A stretch of DNA of 64,000 nt, from NCBI GenBank assembly GCA_031002005.1, contig CM061920.1, forward strand, positions 104,715,447 to 104,779,446, written 5' to 3'. The translations under genes and the position numbers were made by a program. The DNA comes from Vandiemenella viatica (Eukaryota; Arthropoda; Insecta; Orthoptera; Morabidae). The notes beneath the pieces are model-generated. The model worked only from the letters and a program-made list of their open reading frames with translations, made no database searches and was not told the DNA's origin. This document shows, piece after piece, positions 35,693-48,869 of the stretch (its first letter is position 1; the number at the start of each line of letters is the position of its first letter).

Positions 35693-36039
35693 ACCAAAGA
35701 ATAACGTTCTACGTCGAAATTCTGTTTTAGGATACTGACACTTGCTAAGACCTTTTCAAGGGGCAAACCATCATTTTTAATCACATAGCTTTCACAATCC
35801 AGTGAAAATAAGATGAAATTAAATATGAATGCTATCTTTATAAGCTGAAACATGTTGCTTAGATTTCCTACGACTTCCTCGTTGAAAGATGTCAACTGGC
35901 TTACATCCATGTTTCCCCGGTTATGGAATTTAGTCACGTTATTTGGTGCTAGAGGTATACCCTGCCGTCGTGTCATCAAAATTTATTGTTTCAGAATATA
36001 CTTTTTTCTTAATATACTACCTAAGCGTGGTCTTCAATA

Positions 36040-36325
36040 CGAATGTCGGTTGTACCATCCTGAAGGAGTGGTACTGAGTCTGGTATGAGAGGTAGGACTT
36101 TCAGTTCCTTCCCTCCTACATTGCCTAACCCGGTAATCCTATCATGTAAAGAGTACCTACAGTTTGACATTTAATCTGAACCACTGAGACATTATTGTAG
36201 ATAAAGGACGATTTAAGAGCCTTTGAAAATCACTTTCGAGACAGGGATTGGGAACGGGGACTTTTCCTTCGATCTCCAGTCAGTCGCCTTGACCACTGAG
36301 CCACCAGAACGCTCTGTTAAATTAC
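36040..36325 (-). mobile_element. Diverged copy of the 21512 SINE
   Basis: It shares CCTACAGTTT and ATTTAATC, then AGACAGGGATTGGGAAC and CTCCAGTCAG, then ACCACTGAGCCACCAGA with 21512-21816. Box B is damaged (GGATTGGGAACGGGG), so transcription is doubtful. Confidence 0.85.
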
Positions 36326-37600
36326 TATGTGACAGGAATGAACACCGTTCGTTGATTTACATATGGTTGAACGGTTATCACTTAAAAATAAATAAATGAA
36401 ATATACAGGATCTGAGGTTGCACATGTGATTGCACGTGACTGAATAGTTATCCTCTATGAGGGGAAAGCCTATTCCGAATACGGAATCCTCTCTCCTCCA
36501 GCACTGAGATAGCAGGTTCCGATAAAGACGGCTTCCTGAATAGGGAAGGCGGCGGGGATGCAGCCTCTTCGGCCGGCATTCAATAGATTCCAGCAGGCTA
36601 TTCAGCCAGGATACGCCCCTTTCTCCACGTACTCCGCTTCCTCCAACACATTTCATCAAGTATTAACCAGGATCACAGGTATGTCTGGCTGATACTGGCT
36701 GATACAACAGCAGTTCAATACAAATTTTGTCACCAATCAAATAGTAAGTGAATAAATTTAAAATTATCCACCGATAATGTTTCCCTCTTGTATAACTTCT
36801 TATCCCACTGCATAATAAACAATATCACATTCAACTTATTGCACATGCAGTATTTCTTCTCTATTTTTTTTTTTTTTTTTTTTTGTTATGGCATGAACGC
36901 CAGTTGCTTCAAAAAATATAATCCCATTTTTAAAGTGTGGATTAAAGACTGAAATTCAATCGAATAACGCGAAATACATTTTTAATCATGAAGCTTCTGT
37001 CTCGGTACAGTATATCATGCCTTGTAACAGTTCTATATAATTAACTTTGATCTCTAATTTCGATAATAATACGAATCTAGTTTAAATATTTTATTGAATT
37101 ATTTATTATATTTTGAACATATAACTTCATTTTATGCTAATTAGGCTTAATTGTTAATAAATGGAATTCAATTTGACTTTAATACGAGAGTTATTTGTTC
37201 GAGAAGGTTTTCGTTACGTTCAAATTGGAGTGACATTATTGGAGTCCAATATTCAATATTAGAGCGAGTTTAGCTACCCATTCTTAGTTTGCTTATCTGT
37301 TACTTCACGCTTTAAATTTTATTTCGTATTACCGCATTTAATTAGACTAGTTTCATTAGATAGATTTCCGAGAGTTTCTCATTTGAAATAATTTTATTTT
37401 CATGCAGAGAAGAATCTAGATCTTCCTGATTATATGTTCAATCCCGAGATTCTCCGGTAGCTAGTGTAGGTAACATTACTCTCGGATACTAAGATAAGTG
37501 GCCGATTCAGTTCAAAACTTTGTTAATCATTTCCATGTCATCTCCGCGAGCACTATGAACTACGCAAGGTTTAAGCCAGTATTTACAACATTTTTTCTTT
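36326..37600. other. Unrecognised sequence with a T run
   Basis: No gene recognised. A 21-base T run is at 36864-36884. A short GC-rich patch lies at 36530-36640 without coding signal. Confidence 0.45.
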
Positions 37601-37604
37601 AGGT

Positions 37605-37800
37605 GCGTTGGACGATTTTTGGGTGGGGATAAATATATGAGTTCACGACTTCCCGTCACCTACATGCTATAACGTGTTGCGCGTGTGATATGCGCGTTGG
37701 ACGCTTTTTGGATGGGTAAAATTTTGTTAGTTCGCGTCACCAACATGCTGGAAAAACAGTATATCTGTAGCTACAGGTATGACGTGTTCCCCTTGGACAG
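37605..37800. repeat. Repeat module shared with 39322-39430
   Basis: AGGTGCGTTGGACGATTTTT, GGATGGGTAAAATTTTGTTA and GTCACCAACATGC recur at 39322-39430 as AGGTGCATTGGGCGATTTTT, GGATGGGTAAAATCTTATTA and GTCACCGACATGC. The module is itself partly doubled here (37605 and 37691). It is probably the body of the SINE seen in full at 39215. Confidence 0.8.
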
Positions 37801-37839
37801 CAGTGAAAGTATAGATTAAACTTGTATGTAATATTTACT

Positions 37840-39135
37840 AGCCTCAAAGCCCGTCACAAATAACGGGTTTAACGCAATTTTCTGGCAATTCACGTCTTTG
37901 CAGTTGTTTAACTAAATAGAATTGTTACAAAATAAAACTGAATATAATTTCTCGTCCCTTGCGCTGTAGTAAATAGTTACAATTGTCAACTTGGTCCATG
38001 TTGCATTTCAGCCTAACCACAATCTCCACTAATATTGCCGCTTAGAAAATCAAAGCTTCAATCACACACGAATTAATACTTTCCCTCTGTGATGAAGATC
38101 GTTGTTTTAATGGCTGAAACAGCTTACATGCGGCTGAAATAATGACCCCAGTGAAAACGTAGGATGCTAAAATAAGTCTCAACAACTTAGGTATGCCACT
38201 AAAATTAGTTTTAGGCCGCATAGATCGCGATCAATTTGGAACTTCTTTCATTCAAACCAAGTAACGATTTCAGAAAAAATACATACTTTTCTTTCAGTGT
38301 TCTGGCAATTCATTTTTTTAACAATTGCTTAACTGAATAGAATTGTTGCCAAATAAAGCTCAATTTAATTCCTCGTGCCTTGGGCTGTAGCAAAAGGTTT
38401 CCGTTTCAGTTCTGCTCCAGGTTACAATTTAACCTAACCACATTCTACGCAAAACTTGCTGCCAGAGAAAACAAGTATTCAATAATACGCATATTAATAC
38501 AAGTACCATAACACATTTTAGTGGCAATAATGCATCGCGATATAAATTTGATCAAAAAACGTTATGGGTTTTTACAACTTTCTTTTTTGTTATCCGTGAT
38601 TCATATCGATATTACAACGTTTGAATTGCTAACGCAGTTACATGCGGCTGAAATATGTTATCGTTGAAAAGTAAAGGAAATTAAACAAAAAATCAACTAA
38701 CAACTTACGTCATGCCACGTAATATTAGTTTTGATAATAGTCTAGACTGTATACGTCGCGATCAGTGTAGAACTACTTTTATTCAAATTTAGTAATGATT
38801 TAAGTAGCAGGACACTAATTAAAACAATTTAAATTATTTTTTAAGAAATTAAAGTACTGATGCCCTGTCCTGTAACGCCAAGTTCCGGTTGTAATAACAA
38901 TCTAATCAAAGCGAACGCTAATCGAAAATTAAAGCTCTATCTTACATATGTATTGTCGAATATTTTAACGAATACTCTTACTTCTAATGAATATTAAATA
39001 AATTGACAACGGCGGCAGAGTTTGCAACCGCCATAATGTCGTGTTTGATCGATCGATTAACTCAGCTAGTTACCCGAGAAAATTTTTCATTCTCAACGCC
39101 GAGAAAACCTCCAGTCTTATACACATAAAGATTTT
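37840..39135 (-). repeat. Tandem-repeat element, about 425-530-bp units
   Basis: Unit 1 starts near 37878 (TTCTGGCAATTCA) and unit 2 near 38303. They share AATAGAATTGTT, the TGGCTGAAA/TGCGGCTGAAATA part, CGCGATCA and AGTAATGATTT. A diverged partial third unit starts near 38850. The left edge is ATTTACTAGCCTCAAAGCCC and the right edge a TTATACACATAAAG tract. On the minus strand this repeats the edge pattern of the other arrays (TATA-rich start, CTAGT end). No protein. Confidence 0.75.
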
Positions 39136-39214
39136 TGACCATATTGACTATAATTTTTATTTGTTTGTAATATATCTGACATTAATCGTTTGAATTAGAT
39201 GTTATAAGTACGCA

Positions 39215-39485
39215 GCCATTGGCGGTCCCCGTGGGTGAAGTCGTAAAGCGCTGTACCGCTGAATGGAAGGTCACGGGATCGATTCCACGATCACAGAAAC
39301 TATCTTGAAGTGAAAACTCGTTTAGGTGCATTGGGCGATTTTTGGATGGGTAAAATCTTATTAGTTCGTGTCACCGACATGCCAATGTTAACAGTATATA
39401 CGTAACTGTAAGTATGAGGTGTTGTGCGTATGATACTCATGGTTTTGAGTTTTCACTTCTGTCGGCAGTCCCCAATGACTGCCAA

Positions 39486-39530
<45 letters not shown>
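39215..39530 (+). mobile_element. tRNA-derived SINE ending in a long AT repeat
   Basis: GTGGGTGAAGTCGTAAAGCG (box A-like) and GGGATCGATTCC (box B-like) form a tRNA-type head. The body is the module shared with 37605-37800, and the 3' end is an uninterrupted AT repeat (39488-39530). Confidence 0.75.
39488..39530. repeat. AT dinucleotide repeat
   Basis: About 21 AT units at the 3' end of the 39215 SINE. Confidence 0.98.
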
Positions 39531-39532
<2 letters not shown>

Positions 39533-39744
39533 GATTTTACATTGGCCCATCCACGTGAGGAACAGAATAAATTTCGTAGAGATATACATAGCATCAGTAT
39601 TTAATGCCTGACAAAAAAGTGTAGTACTCTGAAGGAGAGGAGGAAACAAAATTCAACTTTTTGGGTGGATATGTCATATGATGTTATTTTACTAATAACA
39701 AAATCGAGTAAAGTTTACAAAGAACTTGGCAGTACGAGCCCACT

Positions 39745-40088
39745 TACTTGTATGACGTTACACCCCATCTGACCTGAATGCATGCAATAATTCGGTTGGG
39801 AAGGGTGTCATAAAACCGCATTATCCTCTCCTGGGGCAGGCTGGCCCACAACTATTGCAACCTTGATATACTAAATACTAGCACTGGGATCCAAGCTACT
39901 CCTCTACGTATTCTGTCTGAAGCAGATCTGGGGACCTTGCTGGTAATGGGAATACTTCAATATCACGCAGACAATTCATAGAAACATGCGCTCTTTGTGG
40001 ACGGGAATGGTCCTGATGAAAAATGTCACCACGATGTTGTTGCAAGAGATGTAGTAGATAACAGGATGTCCTTGACGTACCGTATGTA
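39745..40088 (-). pseudogene. Tc1-type transposase remnant
   Basis: The minus strand reads through transposase-like sequence in shifting frames. Upstream are VSMNCLRDIEVFP and LPARSPDL, around the usual position of the last catalytic acidic residue of Tc1 enzymes. Downstream is LWASLPQERIMRFYDTLPNR, then a stretch ending RWGVTS at about 39760-39850. Stops and frame changes abound and the N-terminal two thirds are missing, so it is dead. Tc1 transposases cut and paste DNA at TA sites. No terminal repeats found. Confidence 0.85.
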
Positions 40089-40429
40089 AAAAAAAGGAAA
40101 TATTGGATATCAGGAAAGGATATGACTGTGTTATGACACTCTTCAAAAACCGAATCAGCGCATGAATTTAGCCCAGAGGAGATGCAAGATCATATTGATA
40201 ACAGGGCTCATTCTGCCAAGTTCTTAGAAAATTTGACTTGATTTTGTATTAACTGAAATAACATCACATACCCTTGCAAACCTTATAGTTTCATTTAATT
40301 TGCTCTTCTCTTTCTGGGTGATTCACTTTTTTTCCTGGCAATTTAGATCTAAACCATGATCCGACGCTGTAGAAAATGAATGATGGCTCTGAACATCCAA
40401 GCAATAAGCCGCGCCATATCGTGTTGTTC

Positions 40430-40640
40430 TGAACTGTACGAGACACCGTCAGTGTTGTTGTGTCTGGTCGCCATGTGCACACTCAGCGCTGCAGCGGATC
40501 GAGTAATTGGACTCATTAACGCCCAAAATTGGGCGCACAACAAATATTTTAACGACAGCGAACAGACGCGCTCTCCCACGGGCATTAGTTCGACTGACGT
40601 GTGCTCGTCACGTGCTGCGCTCAAATCCATAGATAAATAA
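40430..40640. promoter_or_regulatory. GC-rich island 6, enhancer-like motif cluster
   Basis: It contains GAGTAATTGGACTCATTAACG (paired homeodomain-like cores), the palindrome GCCCAAAATTGGGC, GTGCTCGTCACGTGCTGCG (E-box) and GATAAATAAAT (forkhead-like) within 200 bp. Both strands are open over short stretches, with no domain. This is the most enhancer-like island in the window by motif density; function is inferred. Confidence 0.4.
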
Positions 40641-41148
40641 ATCTGTCCTAACGCGATGCTCTCGTTCATTCTTATAAGGTGGTGTTAGCTCTCGATAAAT
40701 ATATGCTTGCGCATACTTTACTGAAAACACGCACATTTAGTTGTTTCCAAGTGTGTGGTCAGGACAGCTGCCACTTTGTTTACTCTCTTTACATTTTGAT
40801 AGCGGAATTTTATTCGGTTCAGCATGATATTTAAATTTCTAACACGTATTGATACTTGCACCTAAATTGCCTATCGTATCATATTTCATAGCAGAAAGCA
40901 ATTTACAAGAATTAAAAATTATTTTATAAATACTTTAATACAAAAATATTCGTTAAAATCTAATGTCTTTAAACTAGTTCTATTTGTCTAACTGATTAGG
41001 GTATTTATAAGACGCCTTAAAAACTTAACAGTAAAATACAAAGAAGCACAGCATGTGATACTACGTTATAGTTACATTAATAAAAACAAACACATCTAAT
41101 GGCAATTTTCAATTACTTCAAATCAACTACATACGTTACTAATTCAAT

Positions 41149-41175
41149 TTATATATATATATATATATATATATA
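41149..41175. repeat. TA dinucleotide repeat
   Basis: Isolated TA run in unrecognised sequence. Confidence 0.97.
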
Positions 41176-43369
41176 CGCATAACGGTACATTACTAAAATC
41201 GTCTTCATACCTTTTGCTTAGGGAAGTTGGGAAATTTCTTCTTTATAGATTACGAATATTGGAATTTTACAGGAAACGTTCTACTGGTGTAAATACAGGA
41301 TATGCAGAACGACTACAGTATTGGAGCGTACGGATATCAATTTTAATACGTCTCATACCCACTTGTGTCATTCACCCTTTTAATACGCAAATGGGAGCTA
41401 CTAAGACAGCGTAATTCTCGGAAATTCATTGTTCCTTTCTATTGATCAAGATCTTCTTGACAAGGATTTATTTATCTTCCTAGGAAGTAACTACTACCTC
41501 CAGCCTTAAGGGTACAGTTTTTCAGTAGAAGGTCAATATTTTATGATGTATTAGAACACTGGAATGGTAAATTGCATCTAGTTATTCATTATCGTAATAG
41601 ACTGGGTTGATTATCAATAGCACCGTTGAAAGGCACTAGACGTATTTCATAATACCGATCTATCATAAACTTTTCGTTAATTTCTCGACCCGTAAATAAG
41701 GTAGCCTCAATTTTCTTATAATTTTACTATTTTTAATTGATCCTTATGGTTAGTTGCCAACAACTTGGCGATTAATGCCAAGATAAGAATGTGAGACAAG
41801 GAATGGAATGCCATGGGCATGGGGTTAATGGCCAAAAATAAATTCGAAGCAGGTTTTTCCAAATAGGCAGACCACATCTTTCGTTATTAATTAATCAAAA
41901 TCTAAATCAAATAACTACCTATAGAAAAACATCTCAGAGAGAGTTTCTATTAATAACATGTTTATTCAATGGTGGTTTGGATAAATAAATGATATAATTT
42001 TTGAGTTATTCATTGGTCACATGAATACCCACTCTGAAGATTACAAACTCTTCATACCGATCGTCATTCCGTCTACGGAAAATATTCTTGAAAACGTCTC
42101 AGGCTTTATTCAAATAGTTAGTCAGGAACAATTCATCCGTTTATTGAAACTTTCATTTAACTTAGAAAGTGCTGGGCGTGACCACCATTCCATTACGCTG
42201 AAAAATACTATGCTCTGTTGGACCTTCATTTGTTCAGACCGCAAATTCCTATACTTGCCGTCAATACCATATAAAATTTAAAAAAACAACAGTTACTGAA
42301 TGCTAAACTGTCCCCATAAATGCTTATTTCAGGAGCTCGTGATTACTTCATCTATCGACATAGTGTTTACATGTTTTTGCGTCTTGTTTCTTAAAGCCAC
42401 ATAGACTAGAACTGAATACGAACATCACTAAATATTTTTGATGACTTTTCCTACATTTTAACTATTTAATTCACTTCTTCTACGCTATTTACCCACCCAA
42501 ACTTAAGTGATCTGTCCTCTTTGGTAGATTATCATCAATTCATCCAATCGTCTCTAATTATTTCAACAAAATGTGCGATCATTACCAGTCTTATTTCACA
42601 TTATTGAATTAAAACGGAAACTTCTCTAGTTACTCAAAGTAGTTATTAAAGACAGCAAATATTTTAGCAAACTCTTCCTTACTAAACGAACCAGATTTCA
42701 AACACTCTAGGCGCGAAGCCAATGTGGCTGTATCATTGTCAGAGGCACCTAGAGTCAGTGAGAAACATTTTACCTCTGAGTTGGCTCACACTGCTCACCA
42801 TCGTGAATGACCAAGTACCGCGATATTCGGAATAGTACCTAAGTATATGAAAAGTAGTGCTGAGAAATTTCTGACACCTAAAGATAAGACTGCGATACAG
42901 ATAGGGATACCTCAAAACTATTGCAACTATTGTCGACATAATATCTTTGTGTGTATTTATACACTCGCACCAAAATAAGTCGATTTTACAAAAGTCGAAG
43001 CCATTTGGTTGCAACTTTTGGTATTACTGAGATTTTTTTTGGTTAATATGTTACAAGCTGTAAATGAACAAAACAATAAAAATAACTTCTCCACGGCTTT
43101 CAATTTCATGTAATTTTCTTCACACCAATGAATTACAAAACTTTAAACTGCTTGCTGATTTTCTCCTCCACTCGAGTGGTTTTAAATGGAGTTGATGCAG
43201 TAGTCAAGTTCTTATCGATTCTGATTTGTAGTTTCCAAAACACGTAAAAATCAGAATGTATTGTCTTATCATGTTTATAATTATGATACAAATCGTTCGA
43301 AATACGTGCTCAGTCTCACTACCAATTGTGTCATAGAAAATTTCTACAGTGGAATAATATTAATAATTA

Positions 43370-44127
43370 ATCGTCCTGGACGTTCAACGACTGCCAGAAT
43401 TGACGAAAATGTTGCAAAAAATCGAGAGCTTGTGCTCTCAGACCGTCGACAGAGAACTGATCAGCTGTCAGATATTAATGGATTTCTTGGTGCTCGGTTC
43501 AGCGAATATTTACCGAAGACTTGGGAATGAATAGGGTTGCTGCCAAGTTTGTTACTCGGGCTCTGACTGACAATCAAAAAGAGCATCGAGTTGAAACATG
43601 TCGTGCTTTGAAACAACAGCTTGAAATTGATCCAGATTTTCTGTCAAAGGTCGTTACCGGTGACGAATCAGGGTGTAATGTTACGGCCCAAAAACAAAAC
43701 AACAGTCAAGCCAATGGAAGACGTCATTGTCACCCCGTCCAAAAAAATGTCATAAAGACAAATCAGATATCAAAACAATGCTCATTTGCTTTTTTGACTA
43801 AAAATGGCATGTTTCCGTTGCCCCACGCACCTTACTCACCTTATTTGGCTCCATGCGTCTTTTTCTTATTTACACGCATGAAAAGAGGCATGAAAAGACA
43901 CCGATTTGACAACATTAAAGAGGTCAAAAAAAAAAAAAAAAAAAAACGAGGGAGGAAATGTCAGCTATTTCTAAAGATGACTCCAGAAAATGTTTCGAAC
44001 AGTGGAAATGCCGGTGTAAAGTTGTAATGGAGAGTATTTTCAAGGGGATAAGGTTGGTTGGTAAATAATTTGAAAAAGCTTTTAAATAAATAATTCAGTT
44101 TTTTTTGGGTAGCCCCTCGTATCTTTT
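43370..44127 (+). pseudogene. mariner-type transposase remnant
   Basis: It reads PGRSTTARIDENVAKNRELV in one frame, then after a shift near 43520 GMNRVAAKFVTRALT and FLSKVVTGDESG, the first catalytic Asp region of mariner. Further on is PYSPYLAPCVFFLF, where the family has aspartates at two positions now replaced. An A run of about 22 interrupts the last part. The N-terminal DNA-binding region is lost. A terminus-like GGGTAGCCCCTCGTA lies at 44107-44121, resembling inverted mariner ends. The copy is inactive: no intact frame and lost catalytic residues. Confidence 0.88.
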
Positions 44128-45619
44128 AAGTTTTACGTGCATAATAGTAACATTTTACATTCAGAAGTAGCCATATTACTAAATTGTGCCGATAGTAAAA
44201 CAAACGTCTAGTTCAGAAAAAAGTGGAGAGGATGGTGCCAACATCAGACAACTAGTCTCCTAAACAGATAAAATTTGTCCATAACAAGCTCTTTTATCAG
44301 TAGATTCATATTGAAACAGATAGTTTTCATAGAAACGATTGGTACTCCACTACCCGACTCCTAATACGGCTCTTCTCATTTTCTCTACAACCAAGGCCAT
44401 AAAAAGCAATGCATATTACACGGGCTATCGGCATCAGTCATAGCTCACTCCTCATTCAGTCGTTGTAATTTCGTTAATTTCTTCGTCACCACTCATCACG
44501 TAAACAAAACCACGTGTGAGCTCGATCGCTACTACTCCTTCAGTAAATATTTGACCCGGGTCTGGACTCTTTGTCACAAATTAATGGATAGATTTCAGTT
44601 GATTAGTCTCTAAAATACATTTCAGCGTTAAATTATCGTGGGGTAGCATGCCCCATTTCCTTATGGTGAATAACGTCTCCTGATTTCAGTTCGTGTATTG
44701 CTGCTACCCCAGAAAGTGTATTGAACTAATTCAGTACAACACGGCATTTGGTAGTACTACTACAGCTAGTGAAGTGGAATCATGAATAAAATTTTGTAAC
44801 CTAAGAGGACCAAACATTCAACAAGTAGTAAGTCATGGCTTTAGTTATGGGATAAAATTCTGTACGTCACAGTTAAGATAGCCTCCCACCGCGTAGAAAC
44901 AATACCTTTTACTTTGTGCAATGTAAATATTGTAATGAGTGGTTAAATGAACGTAACAAATGTCCTCACACAGAGAGGGTGTCAAAAATAGTCCTATGAA
45001 GTCCCAATATATATATAAAATGAACTTCAGCCAGGTCAGCCTTCAACAAGATACCAAAAAATATAATATCAATTAAAAATTGAAACTCATGTCTTAATAA
45101 AATCTTCTATAAAGTATATCTAATATGTCACACAAATGATAATATGAGGCAGACTTATTGGTCACTACCAGAGTCGCTACATATGTTTGCAGTTGCTGTC
45201 ACATCAGAACTTACTTCCTGATGGTGTTGCCTGAGACTATCATGTTGTCATATCCTTCACATCCTTATTATTCTTGCACGCACTCGCAGAGTGGTCCGTC
45301 TACTACTCCGATCCTGCATAGATAATTCCTGAAATAGACGGTGTTAAATTTTAGACCGGCGTTAACATCACAGAATATCCTTCAACACAAAGTTTCCTTA
45401 TACCATGACCATTTAACTATACCTGTGTATATTTTCGCATAGTATTTGTATCTCGTGGCTTTAATGAATCTGTGTCTTAAATATGCTTTGATACAGCTTG
45501 TCATTATGTTTGGAAGACAAGAGCCAGTGGAAATCTACCTGCTGATTTTTAGCCCACACCAACCTGCTCTCTTTTAGTAGCGATTCGGATCGTGCTATTT
45601 CAACTGTCTTTTTCCTATT
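44128..45619. other. Unrecognised AT-rich sequence
   Basis: No gene recognised. A short palindromic GGGGTAGCATGCCCC is at about 44640. Confidence 0.5.
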
Positions 45620-46440
45620 TAGTTGCTCCTAGGATTTGAGTTTAACTCACAATTCCTGCATTCGTATCCTATGCTATTGCTTCCTCACTTCAGTACATAC
45701 AAGTTTTGCCAGTTTTTATTTCCGAACTTTTTTGGAAACTACGGTGATCTCGGAGTTTCTTTCTGAGCGGGATACGTTTCTGGACATCCCCCTGTTTTAT
45801 CCCCACTTCTTGCAAACATTTCTCTACCTCGTTGAACCACGCTTCATTTTTTTGAAAAAAATGAAGCTCTTATTGCTCAGCCTTTTAGGATTTATACGGG
45901 CAATGTGGCTATAGAAAAAAATTATCCTGCTTCGAATTTTGTGTGTGGGATCTTTTCTACATCTGCGTCATGTTAATTCTAGATCGCGTTCCCGCTTCAA
46001 CAACTTTACTGTCGGCATAGGGATAATATCAGCCTAAACTGTTTTGTTTTCTTTCTTGTAGTGGTGGTTGTGTTTAAATACGGCCTGAACCAGATAAACA
46101 ATTTATTAAATGCCATATGGATAATTCTTTGATAACTGTGTTATTTTCCGTGTGGCGGCAAATCGTTGTAGTGGTATCGTGATCTATAATTAAACCTGGT
46201 CATCTTCTAAATTCACATTTTCTTTGACTGAACCTAGGATTTTCCTAGAGATCTGCCTATATTTCATTTCTAGTTTCTCTAACAGACCTTTTTTCTCCAT
46301 ATCAAGGCCTTCTACGGCATATGCTACCACCGTTCGTATTTCTGTGCTGTAACGTTTTATCGTGGCGTTAACAGATATATATTGCTTCTTGTAAACGTTT
46401 TTGGGTAATTGACATGCCGGGAATTTAGATTTTATATTGC
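45620..46440 (-). pseudogene. LINE (non-LTR retrotransposon) C-terminal remnant
   Basis: The minus strand encodes a decayed polypeptide resembling the region downstream of reverse transcriptase in some insect LINEs. It begins KRYSTEIRTVVAYAVEGLD, then GLLEKLEMKYRQISRKILG. After a stop and a frame change it gives IARINPKRLSNKSF and further diverged sequence. Catalytic motifs are not present in this fragment. Clade assignment is uncertain. It is a dead fragment; the 5' part is missing. Confidence 0.72.
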
Positions 46441-46830
46441 CGAGACTTGTTAAGTCTTTTCAAACCCCGTTACGAAGCACTGTTCGTCCCATTACAGCAC
46501 TACCTGTTCTTACTGGTGATGGCATTAACAGAGCGGGATTAGTCGCTGTGGGAAGCGCATCTCAGACAAAGGAGCTGATCAGCAGATTGCAGCGCCAGGC
46601 CGCTGCTTTGTTTCTCGCTACCTGTTGCTACAGACGTAAATGTTAGCGCCGTGCTTACAAGAGGGGGTGGGCAGATCTGGCAGCGGCAGTTTGCTCAACA
46701 GAAGGGGCTTATCCTGGGCGACCGGCCGTGAGAGAGAGTCAGGATTACGGTGCTGCAGATAACGGCGGCGAACGCGAGCTAAGTGGCAAAAGGAACCGCA
46801 CCCACTGCCCGGGGATTTGCACTTCGTTGT
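46440..46830. promoter_or_regulatory. GC/CpG-rich island 7
   Basis: A GC-rich block (CAGCGCCAGGCCGCTGC, GATAACGGCGGCGAACGCG, GGGCGACCGGCCGTGAG) directly next to the LINE remnant. Short open frames only. Possible regulatory island or first exon; undecided. Confidence 0.3.
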
Positions 46831-47829
46831 AGACCGAAATTCCTGTGGCAGAGTGTTACTGAGTTTTCCTGTGCCTCTCTATTTTGGTTCACCAGAAAAA
46901 AAGGTTTAAGTTCGGCGAACAAGTGTAGGCGGTTTCAGGGCTATTTGATGTTAAGTTGTTTTAATTCTGTTATAAAGCACGCTGTCAGTAAAACAAACTA
47001 AATATTGTTTTCCAATCGTTAAGCGTTCTCAGGAAAAGGCGTACATTCAAAAAATGATTCTTCAAATTCAGAATCGGAACAATTCTTGCAGGAAGCGTGT
47101 ATCGTGTATCGCAATCTCTAGATCTAATTTATACGTACCTGCCGCCTCCTGGTAACTTCTATACTGTGCGTCTTTTTTAGTTTGTTTATTTCTGAGTTGC
47201 CGTTTACAAAACTTCAGGGCCAGTACCACCTTGCAGGGCCCACCTACTTGCTCCTGACTGCTCGACTCGGCTTCTGATGGTTAAACCTGTCGGAACAGTC
47301 TGCTGCTTCCCATAGCCATTGTCACATTCAGCAAACTGTACGATGCATCTAAGTTGACGTCGTGGAGGAACTCTACAAATGATATGCAACGCACCAACCT
47401 CGCCAAGTAAACAAGGTTCTACAGTCACAATTTTCTCAAACTTTGCAATGGAGCACCAAAACTAAATTAAAAAGTGTAACTATTTTCTAAAACGATTTTA
47501 AATATAAAAGATGAAAGAAAACTTGGGTTTAGTGGCAAATCGAGGCACAAAAATAATAATTAAAAGTACTAAGACTTTCATAAAACGATCTAAAAAGAAT
47601 GAAAAAATACTTAGATTTTTTGAAAACGAGATTAGGAAACTTCGAGAATTCGACACTATAGCTAACCTTCTCACTACTGAAAATAACCTCACCAATCACC
47701 TCGTGATGATGTGGATGTTCTCGCCCACTCAGGCCTGCTAGATATATATTAATGGCATGTGTTTAAAAAAGAACTTTTTACAGCATTTTACTCTCACAAG
47801 TCCAAGCCTTTCCAAAAGATACGGAGGTA
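46831..47829. other. Unrecognised sequence
   Basis: No gene recognised. A moderately GC-rich patch at 47210-47430 has no domain on either strand. Confidence 0.45.
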
Positions 47830-48010
47830 CACACGGTGGGTGGTCGGTAACGCTTGGGCTTGATGTTAGCGAGGATTTGGGTTGAAATACCTGTACGCCC
47901 GTCCAGATTTCAGTTTTCGAATGTTTCCCGAAATCACTCCAGGTCGGTGCCGTGATGGTTCCTTTAAAAGGTCATGATCCAATTACTTCCGAATTATTCG
48001 ATTCTCACAC
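47830..48010 (+). mobile_element. tRNA-derived SINE, plus strand
   Basis: Head GGTCGGTAACGCTTGGGC (box A-like) and GGGTTGAAATAC (box B-like, decayed). Body CCCGAAATCACTCCAGGTCG, then GTGATGGTTCCTTTAAAAGG and CTAACGACCTCGACGA. Same family as 17265, 26240 and 33105. Confidence 0.8.
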
Positions 48011-48869
48011 CTAACGACCTCGACGAAAAAATTAAAATTACAAAATACAAGACCCTGGAATATCTCGGCACCAGTTCGAACACGATCATATATTTGGTCC
48101 CAAGATCCATTTACTTCAAGCTTAAGCTAAATTTCTAACATATCTTTTCCTCTGAGGTTTGGTCAAGAACAAAACCGTGATCCACAAGAAATTATTTTGC
48201 CCCCGGAGATAACTACCTTGCTGTTCGCTCCTGGATCGTTCATGTAACGTGAGGCAGAAGACTGACTACCATCGCCAGTATGAACATTATTCACTTCAAG
48301 CCGTCTCCTGTGTTTCAAAAACTACCATCTCATCTCTATTGCTATATTAGTTACTGACTGCATTCCACGTTAACTTTTCACACAAAAAATCTATCTACAT
48401 TCCTTGGAAATCTCCCCAACTACACAATGTGAATCCCATATTACCCCACAATGCTCAGACTGTGGTCTGGTCAAGTACTAATATCAGAATTTCATCATCA
48501 CCCTCACCAGAAAATCCGGGGCTTTGAAACCTCTTTCCAGCCTGTCCTAATAGATGTGTATATTATCTGACGATATACCGAAGTATTTACGGTTTTCCCT
48601 TTGAACAATCGATTTCTCTTCTACCTTATAATCGTAGAAAAGTTAATAGATTGATTCATTTCGGAATTTATCCTCATTCTACGTTGTTCTTCCCGACTAA
48701 AAATTCTGTCCATGATACCCTTCACCTGTTGATAGTCCTTTTCCTTTTCAACCGTGTTATATAAAGCTGGACTTAGGTCTAAGAAGTCACTCTGAAAAGA
48801 GCTCAGCCGAGAACGAATGAAATACATTGAAGAGAGAAACAATGAAAGGTGGTAAAGAAACATTAATCT
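48011..48869. other. Unrecognised sequence left of the LINE
   Basis: No gene recognised. The last 100-150 bases may already belong to the LINE, as the plus strand near 48780-48870 has faint similarity to its upstream coding region. Confidence 0.4.

Larger units (their letters stand above)
40089..43365. other. Mostly unrecognised AT-rich sequence
   Basis: Apart from the island at 40430-40640 and a TA repeat at 41149-41175, I see no gene or repeat family. Confidence 0.5.

Noticed and set aside
43520..44027. Intact mariner transposase
   Set aside because: A frame change, lost catalytic aspartates and an A run show it is a remnant.
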